Assembly (NCBI GenBank): GCA_015499995.1
Contig: JADNRV010000114.1
Coordinates: 1 to 64,000 of the forward strand
Length of the DNA stretch: 64,000 bases
Direction of reading: 5' to 3'
Source of the DNA: Flammula alnicola
Lineage: Eukaryota > Basidiomycota > Agaricomycetes > Agaricales > Strophariaceae
Of this stretch, positions 31,581-42,650 are shown one piece after another. Below the pieces are notes generated by a model, which did no database searches, had not been told where the DNA came from, and was given only the letters and a program-made list of their open reading frames with translations. Each line of letters begins with the position of its first letter. Position 1 is the stretch's first letter. The translations under genes were made by a program, and so were the position numbers.

Positions 31581-34500
31581 ATGAATTGGGTCCAGCAGCG
31601 GAAGCTCCCTCCCAGTGAGGCGATCCAGTATCGTGGAGAGCCTTGCAATGATTTGCCTGCCTTGTGGGATGCCCTGCATGGCACGTACAACTCAGCGTCG
31701 GATAGAACATACGATGCTGCTCTCTTGGAGTCTATCCCGCAGCTTCCTGTTCGGGAATGGGCCTCTTTCTCCCTGCTGGAACTCACAGAAGCTCTTTCTG
31801 CGTGTTCCGGTCTCTCTTCTCCAGGTCCGGATCATGTCAATTGGTCCCACTTGAAGAAGATTGTACGTCGGGACCCCCACTCAGTGGAGGTCCTCATCTC
31901 AATTGCAAATGCCTGCATGCGTGTGGGTTATTGGCCGTCCCCTTTCAAGGAGTGTTAAAGGTGGCAAGCACGGGAACGTGTGACGCAGCTGTGCGCCTAA
32001 TATGAGCAACTCGAAGTGAGGGACACAGGAGCTATGGTAAGCTGAAGTCCAGAGTGAGTAACTGATTGTATTGGGCAAAATACTAACTACTTGCCTGAAG
32101 TCCAGAGTGAGTAACTAAGGACTTCTGGCAAATGTCAAAAGACTTTATATACTAAATAGAAAGGATCTAGAAAGTATCTGGAGATGATCTAGAGATGATC
32201 TAGAACATGATAAGAATCTAATCTACAAATGCACAACAAGTGAAAAGGAGGAAGTGCAGATAAGAGATAAGATAAGAGATAAGATAAGATAAGATAAGAT
32301 AACTTGGAGACGTGCAGGCAGTTTTAACAAGGAGTCTATGTCGGTTATTATCCCCAAACCCGGCAAGCCCTCGTACTCTACCCCTAAGGCATTCAGGCCT
32401 ATTGTGCTTCTGAACACTGTTGGAAAACTTATCGAGAAGATGATCTCGAACCGCATTCAGTTCAACGCCGTCGGGCAGGATATATTTCACCTGAATCAGG
32501 TTGGGGGCGTCAAGGGGTGCTCCACCGAAGATGCGGGTCTGTTTTTGACACACATGGTGAGGGCTGGGTGGGCGAAAGGATTGAGGACTAGCATCCTTGC
32601 CTTTGACCTTGCTCAGTTCTTTCCTTCTCTTAATCACGAGGTTCTTGTGATCATTCTCCGGAAGCTTGGCTTTCCGCCCTTGGCAGTCAAGTTTTTCAGT
32701 TCTTATCTGGTAGAAAGGAAGACGCAGTATGCGTGAAACTCCTTTTTGTCAGACCCTTTGCAAGCGGATGTGGGTGTGGGACAGGGCTCTGCCCTGTCCC
32801 CTGTCCTGTCAGCTATTTACTTGGCGCCTATCATGCGTCTCTTCTACAAGAGGTGCCGTGAGATTCATCTTGCAGTCGACCTTCTGTCATATGTGGATGA
32901 CAGTACTCTAATTTCTCAGGAGGCCGGACTCGATCCCAATATTGTAAACCTTCGCAAGGCTTACAAGATTATATTTGAGCTTTTTACCAAGTTCGCTCTC
33001 GCTCTTGAGCACGCGAAGTCGGAGATCTTTCACTTCGATAAGACGGCTTCAGTTTATAATCCTGCCATAGATTTGGGTGAAGAACCCTACACTGCAGGCA
33101 AGTGGCTCAAGCCAAAGCCGTTCTGGCAGTATCTTGGGTTTTATTTTGATCGCAAGCTCACTTTCAAGAAGCATGTGAGATATTATTCCACCAAAGGATT
33201 TACATCGGTCGTATCGATGAAAATGCTTGGGTCTTCTACCAGAGGGCTGCTGCCGCATCTTAAGCGCCTCCTCTATCGCATGTGCATTATCCCCATAAGT
33301 ACTTATGGTTACTGCATGTGGTATTTCCGTAAGGGCCACGACAAGGGCCTTATTGCACAACTCACCAACGTCCAGCGTAAAGCGGGACTGTGGATCACTG
33401 GATGCTTCCGCACCTCTCCCTCGCATGGTGTCGAGGCCCTTGCCGGTCTTCTGCCCATGCATCTACTTTTGAATAGGTTGAACTCTCAGGCGATTGCTCG
33501 AATTTCTCTCTTGTCTGACACCCATCCGGTCCGGTCATTCATGGCTGGGCCCCTACTTAAAAAAGCCACTCCTCATAAAATGGCTATGGAGAATATGACC
33601 GAGCGTCACCGTGATAAGGTGCGCAGCGGACTTGTGGGCAATGCGTTGTTCCACCCTGCTGGTCTGGAGGAGCTGGAGCCTTTTGCTCCAGACACCAGGC
33701 CTGGACATCGTCTCATGGATCGGCACGCGAGCCGGTTTACATGGATGGCTAAACCCTGTGTCAGCAGGGCTGAAGACCCTGATGCTGCATGGAAAATTGT
33801 GCTGGACAAACTCATCGAGAAGTGTGACGATGAGCCAGGAACCGCATATGCTGGTGTTGACGGCTCGGTCCCTCCGGGGCCCTGGCAAGCCGCCAACGGC
33901 ATTGTTATCAAACAGCAGGGTGCTCTGGTCTTGGCCAGATGCCACTCTTCCAGATGAGCTATTAGCACTGATACTGAGCTCGATGCCATCTCGGTGGCCA
34001 TCTCCGCAATGGTAGCATTCGGAGACGTCACCAGGATAGTTATCTTCACGGATTCGATGCATGCCGCTCGTATGTCCATTGATCCTTCCCCGCACTCTCA
34101 TCAGGGCTCGTCCCTGATAGTGTGCCGGACACTTGAACGATGGTTCCAGGGTGGTGGCAACCGTAAAGTCATTTTTGCAGAATCTCCCTCCGATATGGAG
34201 TGGGGCGTTCATCAAGAGGCACATGACCTCGTTCGGGGTTTCCTGGCGTACCTGTAATGCCGAATACCCCTCTATCTATTGCCTGGCTGAAAAACAAAGC
34301 CGACACTGTAGCTCGGGATGCCTGGTCGACAGAGGTCAACGAGGTTCCCAATTTACTTGGCTCCAATTTCTTGGAGCTCGAGGATCTAAAGGGTAATCCT
34401 CTCCATCCGACCCCCGTTTGCGAAGGACCGTGGTTAGAAGTTGGCAGTCGCAACTCTCAGTTGTTCGCCCGCATGTGTCGTGCTATCACGAATCATGCTC

Positions 34501-34718
34501 CGATCGGCTCGTATTACAAGCGGTTCAAAATCGACGACCCGTTGGCTCTCGGTTGCACATGTGGGGTTTATCCTCAGACACGCGATCATATCTTCAAGTG
34601 CCCCAAGCACCCGATGCTACCTCACAGGGCCCTGCACCTAGTGTGGGGTCTTGAGAAATTTTTGAGCGACAACCCTAGTGCGTTTGCGTTCAACCGGCCC
34701 CAAGCCGGAGTCGGATGA
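31581..34718 (+). pseudogene. LINE L7 ORF2 (RT to C-terminus), broken
   Basis: Starts at MNWVQQRKLPPSEAIQYRG (region between endonuclease and RT), continues after the solo LTR at SMSVIIPKPGKPSY, and has YVDD at 32889-32900. Lesions: TGA at 32734-32736 replacing the Trp of QYAWNSF; TGA at 33955-33957 replacing Arg of SGRAIS; and a frameshift near 34250. RNase H motifs AGVDGS and IFTDSMHAARM are recognisable. The last part (34257-34718) ends with the Cys/His motif CTCGVYPQTRDHIFKC. Confidence 0.75.
31953..32329 (-). mobile_element. Copia solo LTR inserted in L7
   Basis: 377-bp LTR, TGTTAAAGGTGGCAAGC to CAGTTTTAACA on the top strand, flanked by the 5-bp TSD aggag (31948-31952 and 32330-32334). 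Removal restores ttcaaggagtctatg, the LINE sequence. Same family as the palindromic Copia LTRs, with the GATA-rich tract. Confidence 0.85.
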
Positions 34719-35259
34719 GGGACTCTGGATGGGGGGCAATCTCATTTGCGGGCGGCGCTGCGGTCAAAGTGACTCACTGCTCGTGAGTGTTGGTTCGGCG
34801 CAGTCGAAGGTCGAGAGGCTGGAGGACCTGGTCGTTCCAGGTTAGGGCGGCTCTACCCTTAGGGGTTGGGTCGTTCGCTGTGTCGTTCTGGACCCAGCTT
34901 GGTGGACGGCGGCTTGGACTTCAGTCCTCGTTTAGCTATGACCACGTCAATTTTACCATTTAATCGGGGAGGGCCTGGCAGGCTCTTCTCGCATCTGGGT
35001 GACCCCCCTGTCCACCCTTTCAATCCATATCTACCTTATGCTCAGTAGCGTTAACAACGCTGCGCGTTTGTAATTCCTGGGCTGCAAGGTCCATTATTTG
35101 GGTTTCAGGCTGCTGTGCAGTCTCGCCCGCGTCGCGCTCGTGTGCGCCACATGCTCCCCTGCGAGCAACCAAATTCTTTCTTTTGCATTGGGTATTGTAG
35201 CGTACTTGTTTGTATTAGTTAGAGTCTGAGCTGTGATCATGCTTCAGAATATAAATTGT

Positions 35260-35290
<31 letters not shown>

Positions 35291-35807
35291 TCTGAGAGCC
35301 CCGATGAATACCGAGGATCAGATTGAGACTGCGGCTCAAGAAGTGGCATGGGTTTTCTCGGATGCGTGGTCTGCCCATGCTAAAGAGACCTCCATTACTA
35401 AGCGTTCGAAGCCCTGGTGGTCCCAGGAGTGCTCTGATGCCCTGCTCAAGTTTCAAGGGGAGCGATCCTCTGAGAATTGGAAATCCTTTCAGAAAGTAGT
35501 CCAGGAAATGAAGCGTGTTTTCTTCGATGATTGCATCGGAGAGATCGCGGGTACTAATAAGCGGCCGTGGGACCTAATGAATTGGGTCCAGCAATGGAAG
35601 CTCCCTCCCAGCGAGGCGATCCAGTATTGTGGAGAGCCTTGCAATGATCTGCCTGCCTTGTGGGATGCCCTGCATGGCACGTACAATTCATCGTCAGATA
35701 GAACATACGATGCTGCTCTATTGGAGTCTATTCCCCAGCTTCCTGTTCAGGAATGGGCTCCCTTTTCCCTGCTGGAACTCACAGAAGCTCTTTCTGCATG
35801 TTCCGGT

Positions 35808-36073
35808 TGTTAAGTAGTGACCTGTCACACTACTTGATTATGGTTAGGACCCCTGGTATTCACCTAATGTGGTCACAGTGCAGGCTAAGTGACACTAAGC
35901 ATTGTGGTACCATGTCCATCCTTGGGTATAACTATCATATCCAACTCTAGTATAACTAAGACCGGATAGCTCAGTGGTTAGAGCGTCCACCTAGTTTGTG
36001 GGAAGGTCCTTGGTTCAAACCCAGGTCTGGTCATATCCTTTTCTGAAGTCACTCGATCAAGTGATTTATAACA
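35808..36073 (+). mobile_element. 266-bp LTR-like element (TG...CA, 5-bp TSD) carrying a tRNA fold
   Basis: Starts TGTTAAGTAGTGACC and ends GTGATTTATAACA, so termini are TGTTA/TAACA. It is flanked by the TSD ccggt (35803-35807 and 36074-36078); removal restores gttccggtctctc of the LINE. This is the signature of a solo LTR or very short LTR element. Unusually, a complete tRNA cloverleaf lies inside (35960-36032). The sequence is unrelated to the Copia LTR apart from the terminal bases. Confidence 0.75.
35960..36032 (+). tRNA. tRNA-Thr(AGT)-like sequence within the LTR-like element
   Basis: Folds as a canonical 73-nt cloverleaf: acceptor GACCGGA with TCTGGTC (7 pairs, one G-T), D stem GCTC/GAGC, anticodon stem TCCAC/GTGGG with loop CTAGTTT (anticodon AGT, Thr), variable loop AAGGTC, T stem CTTGG/CCAGG with loop TTCAAAC. 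The base after the anticodon is T where a purine is usual. Internal A box (tagctcagtggttagagc) and B box (ggttcaaaccc) are good. It is either a functional tRNA gene or a captured copy; its mobile context favours capture. Confidence 0.65.
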
Positions 36074-36973
36074 CCGGTCTCTCCTCTCTGGGTCCAGATC
36101 ATGTCAATTGGTCCCACCTGAAGAAGATTGTATGTCGGGACCCCCCACTCAGTAGAGGTCCTTATCTCAATTGCTAATGCCTGCATGTGTGTGGGTTATT
36201 GGCCGTCTCCATTTAAGGAGTCTATGTCAGTTATTATCCCCAAACCTGGCAAGCCCTCATATTTCACCCCTAAGGCGTTCAGGCCCATTGTGCTTCTGAA
36301 TACTGTGGGGAAACTCATCGAGAAAATAATCTCAAACTGCATTCAGTTCGACGCTGTCGGACAGGATATATTTCACCCGAATCAGGTGGAAGCTTGGCTT
36401 TCCACCGTTGGTGGTCAAGTTTTTCAGCTCTTATCTGGTAGAAAGGAAGACGCAGTATGCGTGGAACTCCTTTCTGTCAGACCCTCTGCAAGCAGATGTG
36501 GGTGTGGGACAGGGCTCTGCCCTGTGTCCTGTCTTGTCTGCTATTTACCTGGCGCCTATCATGCATCTATTCTACAAGAGGTGCCACGAGATTCATCTTG
36601 CAGTTGACCTTCTGTCATATGTGGATGACGGTACTCTGATTTCTCAGGAGACTGGACTCGATCCCAATGTTGTAAACCTTCGTAAGGCTTACAAAATTAT
36701 ATTTGAGCTATTTACCAAGTTCGCTCTCGCTCTGGAGCACGCGAAGTCAGAGATTTTTCACTTCAACAACACGGCTTCAGTTTATAATCCTGCCATTGAT
36801 TTGGGTGAAGAACCCTACACTGGGGGCAAATGGTACAAGCCGAAGCCGTTCTGGCAGTATCTTGGGTTTTATTTTGATCGCAAGCTCACTTTCAAGGAGC
36901 ATGTGAGATATTATTCCACCAAAGGATTTACATCGGTTGTATCGATGAAAATGCGTGGGTCTTCTACCAGGGG

Positions 36974-38087
36974 CAGTACTTTACCCTCCTCCACCTATTC
37001 CTGGTGGACTCCACAGACTCCGCATAAACTTGGCAGAGTCCAGATGGACTCCTGATGGACTCCACATGGAGTCTGGTGGAGTCCACTATGAAGAAGTGGA
37101 CTCCATATGGACTCCACCTGGACTCCACATAGAGTTTGGTGGAGTCCACATGGAGTCCAGTGGAATCCACATGGACTTCATATAAACTCCGGATGGACTC
37201 CATATGGAGTCCACAAATGACACAACTTCAACTAGTGGACTTAGACAAAACTCAGAAAAAAAATATCACCAAAAAGTTTGCATTAAGCAGTAATTGAACC
37301 CAGAGCTACCAGAAAGCTATTAAAACAAACCATTTAACCACTACACCAGAGAACCTTATCTAACCAAGCCAAAAAAGTGCCCTATATACCTTCTTTTCTC
37401 TAATATATCTATCTATTTTGTGACATTAGTCACAAGATTCAGGGTCAAGTGGGGTACCATCAGATTCAGAAATTTAAGGAGATTCTAGATACACATGCCA
37501 GATTATGTCAGCATGATATATTGCTTTATTTGGCTGGTCCCAGGTACCATGGGAACTTTTTGCCAAAAAAGGTAGTTATAGAGCCTGCTTCCAAAACCCT
37601 GAATATGCAAAAATCTTATTAATAGATGCTTCAGTTGGTGAGAAAAACACAAAATACTCGACTGAACGCGAGTCTTTTGAAAATTGCACTTGCTAAATAT
37701 GGAATTTGTTGATTACAAATAGATCCCACAGTGCCACTTTGATGTCATTTTATGTAATAGTATGTAATTTGCATACAGCTGCTAAAAATAATAGTATTTC
37801 CAAAAAAGGAAATCACCAGACTCCTATTGGACCATCTGGACTCCTGTTGGACTCCATCTGAACTCCTGGGACTCCTGTTCCACTATAAAACCAGTGGACT
37901 CCAGGGACTCTGCATGGAGTCTACGGAGTTTGTCTGGACTCCATCTGGACTCCACCTGGAGTCCGGAATAAAATTTGGCTGGGGTCTCAGCCAAAAAATA
38001 GTCCATCTGGACTCCATATGGACTGTTCCACTCCGCCGGAGTCCATCCAGAGTCCACCAGGAATCTGGGGGGGAGGGTAAAGACCTC
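36974..38087 (-). mobile_element. M4: short TIR element, 8-bp TSD, GGAGTCCA-type repeats
   Basis: In LINE L8 with TSD accagggg (36966-36973 and 38088-38095); the bases outside differ, so the TSD is exactly 8 bp. Ends are CAGTACTTTACCCTCC and, reverse-complemented, GAGGTCTTTACCCTCC. It is M3 in reverse orientation with the same ggactcca/tggagtcc subterminal arrays (37000-37215 and 37810-38060) and the same core. M3 and M4 are close relatives, differing by scattered substitutions. Confidence 0.85.
37280..37356 (-). other. tRNA-like segment inside M4
   Basis: Minus-strand copy of the segment in M3: ccatttaaccactacacca (A-box complement) and agtaattgaaccc (B-box complement). Stems are degenerate. 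Confidence 0.5.
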
Positions 38088-40488
38088 ACCAGGGGGCTGC
38101 CGCCGCATCTCAAGCACCTCCTCTACCGCACGTGTGTTATCCCCATAATTACTTATGGTTATCGCATGTGGTATTTTCGTAAAGGCCGCGACAAGGGCCT
38201 TATTGCACAACTTACCAATGTCCAGCATAAGGCTGGGCTTTGGATTACTGGGTGCTTCTGCACCTTCCCCTCACATGGCGTCGAGGCCCTTGCCGGCCTT
38301 CTGCCAGTGCCTCTACTTTTGGACAGGCTGAACTCCCGAGCAATTGCTCAGATTTCTCTCTTGTCTGATACACACCCGGCCCAGTCATTCATGGCTGGGC
38401 CTCTACTTAAGAAAGCCACTCCTCATAAGATGGCTATGGAGAATATGACCGAGCGCCACCATGATAAGGTGCGCGGCGGACTTGTGGGTAATGCATTGTT
38501 CCACTCCACTGGTCTGGAGGAACTGGAGCCATTTGCTCCAGACGCCAGGCCTGGATATCGTCTAATGGATCGGCACGCAAGCCAGTTTACGTGGATGGCT
38601 AAGCTGTGCATCAGCAGGGCTGAAGACCCTGATGCTGCATGGAAGATCATACTGAATAAACTCGTCGAGAAGTGCGACGATGAGCCAGGAACTGCATATG
38701 CTGGTGTTGACGGCTTGGTCCCCCCAGGGCCCTGGCAGGCCGCCAACAGCATTGTTATCAAACAGCAGGGTGCTCTGGTTCTGGCCAGATGTCACTCTTC
38801 CAGGCGAGCTATTAGCACTGATGCTGAGCTCGATGCCATCTCAGTGGCTATCTCCGCAATGGTTGCATTTGGGGATGTCACTCAGATTGTTGTATTTACA
38901 GATTTGATGCATGCCGTGCATCTATCTGTAGATCCTTCCCCACATTCTCACCAGGGTTCATCTCTGGTAGTGTGTTGGACACTTGAACGATAGTTCCAGG
39001 GTTGTGGTAATCGTAAAGTCGTTTTTGCAGAGTCTCCCTCTGATATGGAGTGGGATATTCATCAAGAGGCTCATGACCTCGTTCTGGGTTTTTCTGGGGT
39101 GCATGTCACCCCGGATACCCCTTTATCTACTGCTTGGCTCAAGGCGCGAGCTGATCAGGTTGCGCGGAAGGCTTGGTCGACAGAGGTCGACGAGGTCCCC
39201 CACATGTTAGGCTCCAATTTTCTGGAGCTCGAGGATCTAAAGGGTAATCCTCTCCATCCGACCCCCGTTTGCAGAGGACCATGGTTAGAAGTTGGCAGTC
39301 ACAACTCTCAGTTGTTCACCCGCATGTGCCGTGCTATCACAAATCATGCTCCGATCAGCTCGTACTATGAGCAGTTCAAAATTGACGACCCATTGGCTCT
39401 CGGTTGCATGTGTGGAGTTTATCCTCAGACGCATGATCACATCTTTGAGTGCCCCAAGCACCCAATTCTGCCTCACAGGGCCCCGCACCTAGTGTGGGGT
39501 CTTGAGAAATTTTTGACTGACAACGTCACAGCATTTGCTTTCAACCGGCCCCCAGCTGGAGTCGGATGAGGGACTCTAGATGGGGGGTGATCCTGGGTGC
39601 GGTTGGGGCCTTGGCCCAAGACCTAGTGCCCGCAGGTGTTTCCATTCTGGTGTGATAAATCCCGTGAGGGCCGCAGCCGTGTTCATTGCATGGCTTTGCT
39701 TGTGACTCTCTGAGTCTATTGCACGCATCGTCTGAAGGACCCGCCATGGTGTAACGACAACGTCGAGTTTGCCAACGAAGTGGAGAGAGCCGGGCAAGCT
39801 CTGACTTCATCTGGGTAACCCCCCTGTCTACCCTCTTAATCCATATCTACCGGGTCAGTGGTAGCGTTAACAATGCCACGGAACCATATTTCCTGGGCTG
39901 CGAGGTCCGTTATTTGGGTTTCAGGCTGCTGCGCAGTCTCGCCCGCGTTGCGCTCGTGCATGCCGCATGCTCCCCTGCGAGCACCCGTCTTTCTTTTATA
40001 TTCGTAGTGTAGCCTATGTTTGTATTAGCTAGACAGCCGGACTTCGTACGTGAACTGGTTATATAAATTGTTGATTTAAAAAAATGAATAAATAAAAAAT
40101 ACCTTGTGGCCGTTTTTGGTGATATCCCCACGATATCTATGATTATGCATATGAAAGGTCACAATGCGATTTTCTCATGTCGCATGTGCATGATCAAAGG
40201 TGTACGTGTCCCCAATACTCAATCTACAACTCACTATGTTCCCCTCTACCGAGAAAACCACCCCTCTGTTTCGATACCTGCCGACGTTTCTGAGATCACA
40301 GTCTATGATCCCGCTGAGCTTCCACTTCGAACACACAAAGAATTTCTTCAACAGGCCCGCCATGTTCAATTCGCGGATTCTGCCGCTGAAGAGCAGCGAC
40401 GTGCCGAGGCCTGTGGCATAAAGGGAATTCCACTGCTATTCCATTTGCCATCACTTTCCTTTCCACTATCATTTCCCTACGATTTCAA

Positions 40489-40523
<35 letters not shown>

Positions 40524-40727
40524 TCAACAATTTATAATACCGGTGCACGATAGCAGTCCGGCTGTCTAACTAATACAATCGTATGCTGCACTACAACTAC
40601 ACAAGAAAGACGGGTGCTCACAGGGGAGCGCGATGCAGGCGAGACTGCACAGCAGCCTGAAACCCAAATAACGGACCTTGCAGCCCAGGTGGTCTGACGT
40701 CGTGGCATTGTTAACGCTACCACATGA

Positions 40728-41443
40728 GGACCCCTGATAATACCGTGAGAGGTTGGATACCAAATACCCAAATTTTGGGTTGGCATAGGTGTTCGAAATT
40801 TAGGTGTTTTCAGGATCCAACATAAAAATTTCGGCTCATATAGGTGTGCATAGTATCTGACCTCCAAAAATGTATATAAAATAGCTAAAAATTCAGAAAA
40901 AAAATTCTATGGCTTGTATTCTACTTTGTCATCTTGCGTCTTCATTTTGGGCCTCTTTTTCTTGTGGTGGTTGAGTAGGTGAGTGTTTTGAATGACAAAA
41001 ATGCCAAGATTGAATGAAATTGAAATTTTTGTAAATAGATTTTAATGGAAGAAAAGCAAAATAATTTTCATTCCTCACTGCACTCTGATATGCGACTGAC
41101 AATAGAGAAATTAGCCAATTATTCTACCACTGTCTAATCTGAAATGTGGCCCAAGGGCCAAGTACAAGCTAATGCCTAATGGATAACTCAAGTCTTGACA
41201 TTAGATAAAAATTATTGTCGGTCATTATGTAATTGCTGACTGGGACTGGGCAACCCATGGGTGTGCGGGATCTGACCTAACACAGATTGGGTGGCCCTTG
41301 GGTGTGCAGGAGACATAGAGATATAATAAATTTTGGCCTGTCCATAGGTGTGCGCCTGCATAACAGTATTTGAGCTCGCGCGGCCTGTGGCCGTGCTCAT
41401 AGGTGTGGGAATATCCAACCTCTCACAGTATTATCAGGGGTCC
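40728..41443 (+). mobile_element. 716-bp TIR element nested in L9 (MULE-like)
   Basis: Inverted termini of about 32 bp, ggacccctgataatac at the left and its complement at the right (one mismatch in the first 20). The TSD is taccacatga, 10 bp (40718-40727 and 41444-41453); if the element starts with A the TSD would be 8 bp. Long TIRs with a 9-10 bp TSD fit Mutator-like elements. The interior is AT-rich without a convincing gene. Confidence 0.7.
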
Positions 41444-41775
41444 TACCACATGAACAGCAAATAAGGAGTATTGGGGGGACAGGGAGGTCACCCAGTTCCG
41501 AGAAGAGCCTGCCAGGCCCTCCCTGATTCACCGGTAAAATCTACATGGTCATAGCTAAGCAAGGGCCTAAGCCCCCACCGCCATCGACCAGGTCAGGTCC
41601 TCTGCAAACAGCGCATGACACCAGCTCAAGAAGTCGACGCCACCGGCCCTGGAACGACCAGGGCCCTAGGCACTTGCAGAACTTCGCCGCTGAATAACAG
41701 AAACTCACTGCGGGCAGCAGGACACTTTGACCACGGCCCCACTCGAACCCAGGATTGCCCCCCATCCAAAGTCCC

Positions 41776-42650
41776 TCATCTGACTCCGGCTGGAGGCCAG
41801 TTGAAAGCAAACACATTCACGTTGTCTTCCAGGAATTTCACAAGACCCCACACCAGGTGGGGCGCCCTGTGAGGCAGCATCGGGAACTTAGGGCACCCAA
41901 AAAGATGAGCATGCATTTGAGGATAAACCCCGCACGTACACCTGAGAGCCAATGGGTCATCAATTTTGAACTGCTCGTAATACGAGCTGATCAGAGCATG
42001 ATTCGTTATTACACGGCACATGCAGGCAAACAACTGAGAGTTGCGGCCACCCGATTCAAGCCACAGCCCACCGCGAACGGGGGTCGGGCGGAGAGGATTA
42101 CCCTTTAGATCCTCTAGCTCCAGAAAATTGGAGCCAAGTAGGAAAGGCTGCTCGTCAACTGATGTCTTCCAGACAGCCCTTGCAGTTTGGTCAGCCTTGG
42201 CTTTAAGCCAGGCGACTGACAGAGGAGTATCCAGGGCAACGTGCACCCCTGGAAACCCCAATACGAGGTCATGAGCCTCCTGGTGAATGCCTCACTCCAT
42301 GTCGGAGGGAGACTCTGCAAAAACGACTTTACAGTTGCCACCACCGCGGAACCATCGCTCAAGTGTCTGACATACGATCAGGGACGACGCCTGATTCGAA
42401 TGCGGGGAGGGGTCCACTGATAGGTGCACAGCATGCATCACATCAGTGAATATAACAATGCGGGTGACATCTCTGAATGCAACAGCAGCGGAAATGGCAA
42501 TCACAATGGCAGCGAGCTCAGCATCAGTACTGATAGCGCGCCTGGCTGAATGGCACCTGGATAATACCTGTGCCCCCTGCTTCTTAAGTACAACACCAGT
42601 AGCCACCTGCCAGGGCCCCGGGGGGACTGAGCCGTCGACTCCAGCATAGA
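41776..42650 (-). pseudogene. LINE L9 RNase H and C-terminal region
   Basis: Minus-strand frames with YAGVDGSVPPGPW, STDAELAAI and IFTDVMHAVHL (RNase H), then PFLLGSNFLELEDLKG and the tail CTCGVYPQMHAHLFGC. Two frames meet near 42290, so at least one frameshift is present. It is divergent from L2-L6 and closest in the WLKAKADQ region to L8. Confidence 0.7.

Larger units (their letters stand above)
31581..35290 (+). mobile_element. LINE copy L7, split by a Copia solo LTR
   Basis: Plus-strand LINE beginning at atgaattgggtccagcag directly after the Copia LTR, interrupted by a solo LTR at 31953-32329 (TSD aggag), and ending in poly(A) at 35266-35290. The part 5' of ATGAATTGG should lie left of the Copia/Gypsy nest, outside the window. 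After the tail, LINE L8 sequence starts, suggesting L7 inserted into L8. Confidence 0.8.
35304..39569 (+). pseudogene. LINE L8 ORF2 remnants
   Basis: Starts upstream of RT (TEDQIETAAQEVAW ... RPWDLMNWVQQ), has RT with YVDD at 36618-36629, and after M4 continues through RNase H (TDAELDAI; IVVFTD) to the C-terminus with CMCGVYPQTHDHIFEC and a stop at 39567-39569. Broken by two insertions, the RT deletion near 36387, and a TAG at about 38991 (after TLER). The linker motif FMAGPLLKKATPHKM is present. Confidence 0.7.
35291..40101 (+). mobile_element. LINE copy L8, holding a tRNA-bearing LTR-like element and M4
   Basis: Plus-strand LINE: 35299-35807, then a 266-bp LTR-like insert, then 36074-36973, then M4 (36974-38087), then 38088 to a short, mixed A-rich tail (aaaaaaatgaataaataaa) ending about 40101. 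An internal deletion of roughly 200 bp in the RT (junction aatcaggtggaagcttgg, about 36387) removed the FDLAQFF region. Beyond the tail the frame of a KDZ-type transposase begins, so L8 lies inside that gene. Confidence 0.75.
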
